Assembly: GCA_019310385.1 (NCBI GenBank)
Contig: JAFDEK010000028.1
Coordinates: forward strand, 1 to 37,523
DNA: 37,523 nucleotides
Direction: 5' to 3'
From: Deltaproteobacteria bacterium
GTDB taxonomy: Bacteria > Myxococcota_A > UBA9160 > UBA4427
A program made the translations under genes and the position numbers. Below the pieces are notes generated by a model, which had not been told where the DNA came from, did no database searches, and saw nothing but the letters and a program-made list of their open reading frames with translations. Numbering within the stretch: the first letter of the stretch is position 1; each line of letters begins with the position of its first letter. Of this stretch, positions 31,726-37,523 are shown piece by piece.

Positions 31726-32165
31726 TCGTTCCCCAACGAGAGCTCGAGGCGCTGGTCGGACACGCCTTCCCGGGCGGCCGCTACCGCATCGCCCACTGGG
31801 AGAACTTCCTGCTGACCGAAGCCACCGGCGCGGAGCCCCTGCCGGACGGCCTCGCCCACCCCGCTCACCTCTTCCATGCGCCCATCCACGGCGTCGGGAT
31901 CAGCATCGCCGAGCTCTTCGAGCTGGGCCGCGCCGACAGCGATGCCTCCGTGACCATCGACTACTACGACTGGGAGTATCCACAGCCCCTGCGCGAAGAG
32001 CAGGAGTACGACCTGAGCGGCGGAATCGTCGAGCACGAACGCCGGGTCCTCGAGAGTGGCCCCACCGTGGATTCCCTAACATTTCGCATCGAGCTCCGAG
32101 ACCCCGCCGACCTGCTGGCAGCGCGCTCCACGATCCGCTGGCATTTCTGGAGATTCGCCGAGTGA
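31722..32165 (+). CDS. FAS1-like (MaoC N-terminal type) dehydratase subunit
   Basis: 147 residues, one hot-dog domain: FPGGRYRIAHWENFLLTEA, the LPDGLAHPAHLFHAPI segment, and VTIDYYDWEYPQPLREEQEY. It lacks the catalytic Asp/His motif found in the next gene and looks like the structural partner of a heterodimeric (R)-specific enoyl-CoA hydratase / 3-hydroxyacyl-CoA dehydratase (as in HadAB or ChsH1-H2). ATG 31722 is preferred; an in-frame GTG at 31653 would add 23 Ser/Arg-rich residues. 19 bases before its presumed partner. Confidence 0.78.
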   Translation: MIVPQRELEALVGHAFPGGRYRIAHWENFLLTEATGAEPLPDGLAHPAHLFHAPIHGVGISIAELFELGRADSDASVTIDYYDWEYPQPLREEQEYDLSGGIVEHERRVLESGPTVDSLTFRIELRDPADLLAARSTIRWHFWRFAE

Positions 32166-32184
32166 GGGCGGCGCGGACGCGACG

Positions 32185-32598
32185 ATGGCCATGAAGGTCG
32201 AGGTCGGTGACACGCTTCCGCCGTGGACCATGGAGAGCGTCTGCCCCGCTCGCATGCGTACGGTGGCGGCGATCCTCCGCGACCCCAATCCCGTACACTG
32301 GGATCGAGGCTTCGTCGCTTCTCGTGGCGGGGGTGATCGCGTCATCAACCAGACCCCCGTCAATGTCGGCTACATCGCCAACATGCTGATGGCGTGGGCC
32401 GGGCCGGGGACGATCCGCCGCATTCGCGTCGAGTTCCCGGACGCGGTGTTCGAGGGGGATCGTGTCACGGCGCGGGGCGTCGTGCGCGAACTCTCCCGCG
32501 AGGGCGACCTCACCCTGGCCGAGTGCGACGTGTGGCTGGAGAAGGAGGACGGCCGGCGCGCGGTAGAGGGTTTCGCCCTCGTGGTCCTGCCGAGCTAA
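32185..32598 (+). CDS. MaoC-type dehydratase/hydratase subunit (catalytic)
   Basis: 137 residues, one hot-dog domain with the hydratase-2 signature DPNPVHWD (Asp33, His38, the expected catalytic pair) and the RRIRVEFPDAVFEGDRVTARG strand pair. With the preceding gene it should form a heterodimer that hydrates trans-2-enoyl-CoA or dehydrates 3-hydroxyacyl-CoA. This supplies the step between the acyl-CoA dehydrogenases and the thiolase found elsewhere in the window. ATG at 32185 has no strong ribosome site; a second in-frame ATG is at 32191. Confidence 0.87.
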   Translation: MAMKVEVGDTLPPWTMESVCPARMRTVAAILRDPNPVHWDRGFVASRGGGDRVINQTPVNVGYIANMLMAWAGPGTIRRIRVEFPDAVFEGDRVTARGVVRELSREGDLTLAECDVWLEKEDGRRAVEGFALVVLPS

Positions 32599-32671
32599 GG
32601 CCCCGCACACGGGCCACTCTCAAACGCTCAGCCTCTCAGCCGATATCCCGCACATCTAATGGAGATTCTGC

Positions 32672-33436
32672 ATGTCGCACGAAGCCGATCACGCCACAAT
32701 AGAGGTGTTCTGGAGGCTCCACGAGGGGCTCTCCAAGCAGGGCCCCGGCAGCGACGAATCCACCCGCCGTGCACTGGCCTTGATCCCCGAGCTTCCATCC
32801 GCACCGCGGATTCTCGACCTCGGCTGCGGACCCGGCCGGCAGAGCCTGCTACTCGCCCGAGAGACGGGCGGCCACGTGACGGCGGTCGACCTGCTGCCTC
32901 CCTTTCTGGAGCAGGTAGACGTACGCGCGGCGGCAGAACAGCTCTCGGATCACATCACGACCGTGCAGGCCTCCATGGGCGATCTCTCCTATGCGGACGA
33001 GAGCTTCGACCTGCTCTGGTCCGAGGGTGCGATCTACAACATCGGCTTCGAATCGGGGCTGCGCGCCTGGCGGCGCTTGCTTCGGCCCGGCTGCTCACTG
33101 GCGGTCACGGAATGCAGCTGGCTCACCGACGCCCCCGCTGAACGCATCCGGAGCTTCTGGGAATCACACTACCCCGGGATGCAAGGTCACGAGGCGAACC
33201 AGCTCGCGGTGGCAGAAGCGGGCTACGAGCTGCTCGGCAGCTTCGTCTTGCCCGAAGTGGAGTGGTGGGACGACTACTACACGCCCATCGGCGAGCGCAT
33301 CGCAGCCCTGCGCAAGGAGCGAAGCGACGACGCCTGGACGGCGGCCCTCGAGGCCGAAGAGGAGGAGGCGTCCATCGTCCGTGAATGCGACGGCTCCTTC
33401 GGCTACGTGTTCTATGTAATGCGAAAGCCGCAATAA
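32672..33436 (+). CDS. Class I SAM-dependent methyltransferase
   Basis: 254 residues. Motif I ILDLGCGPGRQS (47-58), acidic ribose-binding Asp73 in VTAVDLLPP, and post-motif strands DESFDLLWSEGAIYNIGFE and LRPGCSLAVTECSWL. Substrate unknown; the WEVDD-like acidic/aromatic region VEWWDDYYTPIGERI may form the acceptor site. ATG at 32672 with GGAG seven bases upstream. Same direction as the dehydratase pair, 73 bases apart. After it comes a 295-base gap containing a 16-bp duplication and a hairpin. Confidence 0.9.
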   Translation: MSHEADHATIEVFWRLHEGLSKQGPGSDESTRRALALIPELPSAPRILDLGCGPGRQSLLLARETGGHVTAVDLLPPFLEQVDVRAAAEQLSDHITTVQASMGDLSYADESFDLLWSEGAIYNIGFESGLRAWRRLLRPGCSLAVTECSWLTDAPAERIRSFWESHYPGMQGHEANQLAVAEAGYELLGSFVLPEVEWWDDYYTPIGERIAALRKERSDDAWTAALEAEEEEASIVRECDGSFGYVFYVMRKPQ

Positions 33437-33507
33437 GGCCAGATCCCCGAAGAGCAGATCCTGAAGGCCTTCTGGTAGCGCCCCGGCGACCACGAAGGGA
33501 CGGCTAT

Positions 33508-33539
33508 ATCTACCCCGAACTACATCTACCCCGAACTCC
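33508..33539. repeat. 16-bp tandem duplication, intergenic
   Basis: ATCTACCCCGAACTAC followed directly by ATCTACCCCGAACTCC, in the gap upstream of the DUF1214 gene. A TAGACT at 33646-33651 further down could be a -10 for that gene. Confidence 0.8.
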
Positions 33540-33686
33540 CCGGGATAGCAGCCCGTTGGAGCGGGCGCCCGTCGCTCCGCGGGGTCTCCGAGAGGCAGCG
33601 GCCGGCGTCTCGGCCGCGACGCTTTCTCGTCCCAGCGCTTCCCTGTAGACTCCTGCTGATCCTGCGCGAGACACCCCCCTCTATTT

Positions 33687-33715
33687 CGAGGGTCGATCTC
33701 GCGGGTCGACCCTCG
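33687..33715 (+). promoter_or_regulatory. Perfect 10-bp inverted repeat before the DUF1214 gene
   Basis: CGAGGGTCGA, nine-base loop, TCGACCCTCG, extendable by one wobble and two A-T pairs. It ends five bases before the GGGAG ribosome site of the gene at 33732. It could be an operator or an mRNA hairpin controlling translation. Confidence 0.5.
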
Positions 33716-33731
33716 GAACAGGGAGTACCCC

Positions 33732-34961
33732 ATGACCACCCGCAACCCGACCGAAGCCACGACAGCCGACGCCAGAACAGCCGACCCCAGAACAGCCGAC
33801 CCCAGAACAGCCGAAGCCCTCGCCAAGGTCGCCCGGGCGGCGGCGTCCGACGATGCGGCGGCACGCGCATTCGCCGAGCTGGCCGGCGTGCTGGGCGAGA
33901 TCGAGGCGGACTACATCGGCCCACAGCGCGGCATGAACACTCCCGCCGAAAAGGCTGCGGGCCGCTATCTCCTCGCGAATGCTCTACAGCACGGATTCCA
34001 GTGCTGGTTCGATTCGGATCCCGCGCGGCCGATATTCCACCGCTGGCTGAGCCCGACGAAGAAGATGCTCGGCGACAATCCGGACGCGGTCTACTACGGC
34101 GCCGTCACCGATCCCGCGGGCAGCTATCGCATACGCGGCAACATCCACGGCGCCTGCTACACCTCCTTCAGCGTCGAGACCGGAGCCCAGGAGGGTCACC
34201 TCTCCAAGGGAGTGATCTCGACACTGAACGACAGCGAGTTCGACATCGCAGTCGACGGCAGTTACGAGATCATCGCAAGCCCCGAGCCCCAACCGCGCAA
34301 CTGGCTCCGCCTCGAGCCGGAAGCGGGCAGCATCACCACCCGTCACTACTGGGAGTGGGAGCGCAGTCCGCAGCTCGACCCGACCTTCCACGTCCCCCTT
34401 CTGATCGAGCCCCTCGAAGATCCGGGGCCGGCTGCGCCCATGGACGACGCCGCCATTGCGGTCGGAATCCAACGAGTGATCAACTTCATCCGCGGCGCGA
34501 CCACCGATTTCCCGGACCTGGCACCCGAGATGATGCCCGCCTGGGTCTCGAACGAGATCAATCGATTCGACAACTCTGCATACGACGAGAGCAACACGGA
34601 GATCGGCTATGCGGCGAAGGACAACGCCTACCTTCAGACCCGATACGAGCTCGGCCCCGACCAGGCCCTCGTCATGCGCGGCCGCTTCCCGCGCTGCCGC
34701 TTCGCGAACGTCGTGCTGTGGAATCATCGCCTGCAGACGGCCCCGTACCGATTTCGCCGCGTATCACTGAATCGCCGCCAGGTGCAGTACGAGAGTGACG
34801 GAAGCTTCGTGATGGTCGTGGCCCACCGCGACCCGGGCGTGCCGAACTGGCTCGACGCGGCGGGCTTGCAGGGCGGGATGATCTTCTGGCGCTTCCTGCT
34901 CCCCGAGGAGAACGCCCCGCCCATCGAGGCCGAGGTCGTCGACGTCGAGTCGCTGAGCTAG
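33732..34961 (+). CDS. DUF1214 domain protein
   Basis: 409 residues, cytosolic. An N-terminal Thr/Ala/Asp-rich repeat tail (TADPRTADPRTAE) precedes a globular part with YIGPQRGMNTPAEKAAGRYL and AVTDPAGSYRIRGNIHGACY, and a C-terminal DUF1214-like region (about 300-395) with DQALVMRGRFPRCRF, NRRQVQYESDGSF and VVAHRDPGVPNWLDAAG. The biochemical role of the family is not established. ATG at 33732 with GGGAG upstream. The next gene, a sulfotransferase, starts three bases after its stop; the two are surely one operon. Confidence 0.85.
   Translation: MTTRNPTEATTADARTADPRTADPRTAEALAKVARAAASDDAAARAFAELAGVLGEIEADYIGPQRGMNTPAEKAAGRYLLANALQHGFQCWFDSDPARPIFHRWLSPTKKMLGDNPDAVYYGAVTDPAGSYRIRGNIHGACYTSFSVETGAQEGHLSKGVISTLNDSEFDIAVDGSYEIIASPEPQPRNWLRLEPEAGSITTRHYWEWERSPQLDPTFHVPLLIEPLEDPGPAAPMDDAAIAVGIQRVINFIRGATTDFPDLAPEMMPAWVSNEINRFDNSAYDESNTEIGYAAKDNAYLQTRYELGPDQALVMRGRFPRCRFANVVLWNHRLQTAPYRFRRVSLNRRQVQYESDGSFVMVVAHRDPGVPNWLDAAGLQGGMIFWRFLLPEENAPPIEAEVVDVESLS
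33758..33817. repeat. 15-bp tandem repeat (4 units) in the DUF1214 coding region
   Basis: Four in-frame 15-base units (CAGAACAGCCGACCC type) encode repeated T-A-D-P-R pentapeptides near the N-terminus. Two central units are identical, so the expansion looks recent. Confidence 0.88.
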
Positions 34962-34964
34962 CAG

Positions 34965-36206
34965 ATGCCCCGGATCAAGAATCTCTCCGACTACTACACC
35001 CGCCCCGACTGGGTGCGCCGCATCAACGCCATGGGGGATTCCGTGGGGGGCGCCGGGAACCTGATCCCCCTCGAGGCCGAGCCCCTGGTGCGTAAGGCCA
35101 TCGAGTCGACCGGCGGACTCAGCGACTTCGGAGATTTCGACGGAGACTGGCACGCACGCCTCGTCTCTCTCATCAGCGAGATCGAGGCGACCGGCAACCT
35201 GCACGCCCTGGGCCGCCTGATGACTCGGCAAGAGCTATTGCGGGGCCTGCGCACGCGTCTGCTGCTCGCTCGGGCACGCAAGGAGAGCCCGGCCATCGCC
35301 GACGAGAAGATCGAGGCGCCCCTCGTCATTACGGGCCCACCGCGCTCGGGCACCTCCATTCTCTTCGAGTTGCTTGCACTCGACCCGAACGCACGGGCTC
35401 CACTCGGCTGGGAAGTCCTGCATCCCCTGCCCTTCGACGCTACGAACGACGGCGCGAGCGCGAGCGCGCGCCAGACCATGGCAGAATGTGAGCAGGAGTT
35501 CTGGTCGGACGTACAACCGGAGTTCGCGGCAATTCACGAGCTGCGCTCGGATCTGCCGGTGGAATGTGTGACCCTCACGCTGCCGAGCTTCACCGGCGGC
35601 CACTGGGGAATGATCGCCAACCTGCCCAATTGGGTGCCCGACTACCCGGCCACCATGGACTACCACCGCGCATTGCTCCAGACGCTCCAGCACGGCGTCC
35701 CGCCACGCAACTGGGTGCTGAAGACGCCCCTCTATCTCGTCTTCATCGACTTGCTCTTCGCCACCTATCCCGACGCCTGGGTGGTCCACACCCACCGGGA
35801 TCCCCTGAAGACCGTACCCTCGAGCCTGAGCACCCTTGCCACGGTGCGCTGGGAGCGCAGCGACGAAGTCGAGCTCCCCGAGGCCGACGGCGCGGGCCTG
35901 GGCGACGTGATGATTCTCCTCGCGCAGCGGCGCGCAGCCGGAGAGCTGCCGGATCGCATCGTCGATTCGCACTTCACCGACCTGATGACTGACCCGGTCC
36001 TTGCAGTGGAGAAGCTCTACGGCGAAATGGATCGTCCCTTCCTCGGCGAGCACGCCGATGCGATCCGCCACTACGTCGAGTCGAAGCCCAAGGGCAAGTT
36101 CGGCAAGCACAAGTACTCGCCCGAAGAGTGGGGCTTCGATCCCGACAAGCTACGCGAGAAGATGCTCCCCTACACCGACCACTATGGCGTAGCGCTCGAG
36201 GCGTAG
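34965..36206 (+). CDS. Sulfotransferase family protein
   Basis: 413 residues. The 5'-phosphosulfate loop is VITGPPRSGTSILFELL (121-137) and the 3'-phosphate region HTHRDPLKTVPSSLST (275-290); both are canonical for PAPS-dependent sulfotransferases of the Sulfotransfer_3 kind. Expected to transfer sulfate from PAPS to an alcohol or amine of a small molecule or lipid; acceptor unknown. ATG three bases after the DUF1214 stop, with translation probably coupled. The C-terminal codons lie in a 14-bp tandem duplication that runs past the stop. Confidence 0.9.
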   Translation: MPRIKNLSDYYTRPDWVRRINAMGDSVGGAGNLIPLEAEPLVRKAIESTGGLSDFGDFDGDWHARLVSLISEIEATGNLHALGRLMTRQELLRGLRTRLLLARARKESPAIADEKIEAPLVITGPPRSGTSILFELLALDPNARAPLGWEVLHPLPFDATNDGASASARQTMAECEQEFWSDVQPEFAAIHELRSDLPVECVTLTLPSFTGGHWGMIANLPNWVPDYPATMDYHRALLQTLQHGVPPRNWVLKTPLYLVFIDLLFATYPDAWVVHTHRDPLKTVPSSLSTLATVRWERSDEVELPEADGAGLGDVMILLAQRRAAGELPDRIVDSHFTDLMTDPVLAVEKLYGEMDRPFLGEHADAIRHYVESKPKGKFGKHKYSPEEWGFDPDKLREKMLPYTDHYGVALEA

Positions 36207-36220
36207 CGCTCGAGGGGTAG
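36187..36220. repeat. 14-bp tandem duplication at the 3' end of the sulfotransferase gene
   Basis: GCGTAGCGCTCGAG occurs at 36187 and again at 36201, with a partial third copy. The stop TAG (36204-36206) lies in the second copy, so the gene's last codons were duplicated into the 20-base convergent spacer. Confidence 0.8.
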
Positions 36221-36226
36221 CGCGGC

Positions 36227-37192
36227 TCAGCGCTCGACGTCGAAGATGCTGACGCCGGCGCCGACCGGGACGGCTTCGGGGTAAACACCGGCCAGAGCAG
36301 AGGTCTGCGCGGGATCGTCGAGCCGGTCGAGGTCGAAGCGGAGCTCTTCGCCTCGCCTTGCGAGGTCTTCGTCGAAGATCCGCGCCACCTCCTCGATGGA
36401 AAGCAGGTCCTGCTCGACCCGGCGGCGCTCCTCTTCGCTGGCGTAGACGTCGGCCTTCCAGAGAACGCTGGCTCGGAAAGCGCCAAAGGGCGCGCGATAG
36501 CACTCCTTTGCGCGTTCCTGCACCGCCCAGTCGCCGCTGCCGTCGTTGACCGGCGCCAGCTCGGCCGACGCGCTCACGAAGCGCGTTCCCCGGTCGAAGG
36601 GCCCCACCGGCTCGACCTGGTGGAACATACCGTGGTTGTCACCGACGAGCGCGGTATTCGCCATCGCGTTGGCATGCCTCTGGGGTGGCTTCCCTGGGCC
36701 TTCGGGCCAATACGAAAGACCGCCGCCCTCGACATCGTTCATCCACCAGATCGAAGTCACCTGGGGAATCACCCAGCGCTCGAAGAGCCCGGACCACAGC
36801 ATCGTGCGCAGCAGCATCATCGGCGTGTTGCTTCGGTTGCGGCCTCGAAAGACCGGGTTGTCCGTGTGAGCCGGACCGCACTCGCCGATCGCGGCCATCA
36901 GGTTCACATACACGGTGTGCGGAACCACCACCTCCGCTCCGCAGAACGCGCGTGCTGCCTCCATTACACGCTCGTTCCGGGCGAAGATCTCCGCCCCCTC
37001 CAGGACGAAGTCCAGGTGCATCCAGTCCGTCTGGAACCACATGGCGCTGGTCGCCTCGCCACCGTCACGGTCCGGCCGGAACCAACCTCCCAGGGGGGTG
37101 TGCGGAGCACTGCGCTCGAACAAGTCGACGACCGCATCCAGGTCGTCGATCACCCCGTCGAGCAGAATCGGCGAATTCGAGTATTCGATCAT
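36227..37192 (-). CDS. Double-stranded beta-helix protein, possible Fe(II)/2-oxoglutarate oxygenase
   Basis: 321 residues. The centre has GECGPAHTDNPVFRGRNRS (His109, Asp111), a beta-rich core (VIPQVTSIWWMNDVEGGGLS), and a distal histidine in GDNHGMFHQVEPVGPFDRGT (His191) followed by arginines at 201/204. This His-x-Asp...His order with a downstream Arg is the facial triad arrangement of non-heme iron oxygenases. No close named family recognised, so substrate and even activity are open. ATG 37192 has no Shine-Dalgarno but a TATTCT six bases upstream, so it may be leaderless. Convergent with the sulfotransferase gene. Confidence 0.75.
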   Translation of the reverse strand: MIEYSNSPILLDGVIDDLDAVVDLFERSAPHTPLGGWFRPDRDGGEATSAMWFQTDWMHLDFVLEGAEIFARNERVMEAARAFCGAEVVVPHTVYVNLMAAIGECGPAHTDNPVFRGRNRSNTPMMLLRTMLWSGLFERWVIPQVTSIWWMNDVEGGGLSYWPEGPGKPPQRHANAMANTALVGDNHGMFHQVEPVGPFDRGTRFVSASAELAPVNDGSGDWAVQERAKECYRAPFGAFRASVLWKADVYASEEERRRVEQDLLSIEEVARIFDEDLARRGEELRFDLDRLDDPAQTSALAGVYPEAVPVGAGVSIFDVER

Positions 37193-37198
37193 GGAGCT

Positions 37199-37204
37199 AG
37201 AATA
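37199..37204 (-). promoter_or_regulatory. TATTCT, possible -10 of a leaderless promoter
   Basis: On the minus strand TATTCT is followed by six bases (AGCTCC) and then the ATG at 37192. No convincing -35. The same geometry recurs at the divergent gene on the other side of the gap. Confidence 0.35.
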
Positions 37205-37350
37205 GTCTTCCCGGCGTACTCGTGCGAGATCTCCCGGCCACGGGGGGCGAGGGTCGAAACGGAATTCTTACGAGTTGGCAGCCACTTACGCTGCAGCGGG
37301 CGCGCAGACGGGTCGCGCAGCCCAGCGCTGTCCCCGCGCGGAGCCGAGGC

Positions 37351-37356
37351 TATCCT
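37351..37356 (+). promoter_or_regulatory. TATCCT, possible -10 of a leaderless promoter
   Basis: TATCCT is followed by six bases (AAGGGC) and then the GTG at 37363. The remaining part of the 170-base divergent gap shows no other feature. Confidence 0.35.
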
Positions 37357-37362
37357 AAGGGC

Positions 37363-37523
37363 GTGAAGACACCCACACTCGACTCCACCTCTCTCGACTA
37401 CACCTCTCTCGACTACACGGCATTCGACGCCGACAACCACTACTACGAGGTGCGGGACAGCTTCACGCGTCACCTCGACCCCCGCATGGCGTCTCGCGCG
37501 GTCCAGTGGGTGGAGATCGACGG
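37363..37523 (+). CDS. Amidohydrolase-family protein, N-terminal fragment (runs off right edge)
   Basis: 53 codons visible from GTG 37363. The segment FDADNHYYEVRDSFTRHLDP is typical of the N-terminus of amidohydrolase-2 (PF04909) metal-dependent hydrolases/decarboxylases, where it forms the first metal-site strand; AVQWVEID follows as in homologues. The first 20 residues are a pentapeptide repeat encoded by three 15-bp units (37378-37422), so the true start might be slightly downstream. Divergent from the beta-helix protein gene. Confidence 0.72.
   Translation, partial: MKTPTLDSTSLDYTSLDYTAFDADNHYYEVRDSFTRHLDPRMASRAVQWVEID
37378..37422. repeat. 15-bp tandem repeat (3 units) at the start of the amidohydrolase gene
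   Basis: CTCGACTCCACCTCT, CTCGACTACACCTCT and CTCGACTACACGGCA in frame, encoding L-D-S/Y-T-S/A pentapeptides ahead of the conserved domain. Confidence 0.85.

Overview
High-GC bacterial DNA with compact, tightly spaced genes; no gap exceeds 300 bases and I see no rRNA, tRNA, CRISPR array or insertion sequence. The gene content suggests a Myxococcota / former Deltaproteobacteria-type environmental bacterium: heteromeric acyl-CoA dehydrogenases, heteromeric MaoC-type dehydratases, a DUF1214-sulfotransferase pair, and a lipoprotein built of eight-cysteine modules. This assignment is an inference from family content, not a phylogeny.

Layout. (1) 1-8026, minus strand: an operon of a 2-oxoacid:ferredoxin oxidoreductase (KorA gamma-alpha fusion, KorB), then two very large pyruvate:ferredoxin oxidoreductase (PFOR)-like proteins that have lost the catalytic motifs. 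One carries a C-terminal [4Fe-4S] ferredoxin domain; the other is cut by the window edge. A hemerythrin-like gene lies upstream. (2) 8995-12833, minus: a heteromeric acyl-CoA dehydrogenase pair followed by a split UxaA/SuyAB-type hydratase-lyase. (3) 13000-17830: a small secreted split-barrel protein, a thiolase, a divergent extended SDR, a DUF971 protein, a secreted protein of unknown function and a GST-like protein. (4) 17958-21352: a Tat-exported PhoX-family phosphatase diverging from an APH-fold kinase. (5) 21407-28688: a YfhO-type membrane protein fused to a sulfatase-fold domain, diverging from an acetoacetate-decarboxylase-family / SDR / GT-C-TPR cluster. (6) 28755-33436: a small unknown protein, the cysteine-rich lipoprotein, DUF2270 and GFA proteins, a two-gene hot-dog dehydratase and a methyltransferase. 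(7) 33732-37523: DUF1214 plus sulfotransferase, a double-stranded beta-helix protein with an HxD...H set, and the start of an amidohydrolase.

How they fit. Much of the window is acyl-CoA chemistry: dehydrogenation (paired dehydrogenases), hydration (paired MaoC-type genes), thiolysis (thiolase) and SDR oxidations are the steps of beta-oxidation of fatty or steroid-like acyl chains. KorAB would pass electrons from oxidative decarboxylation to ferredoxin; the two degenerate PFOR-like partners next to it have no role I can name and are the best candidate here for an undescribed system.

Two sequence habits recur. Short tandem duplications (about 14-22 bp units) sit in many intergenic spaces and in some reading frames, often at the 3' ends of genes. 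Several genes lacking a good Shine-Dalgarno have a TATNCT-like hexamer exactly six bases before the start codon, which looks like leaderless transcription.
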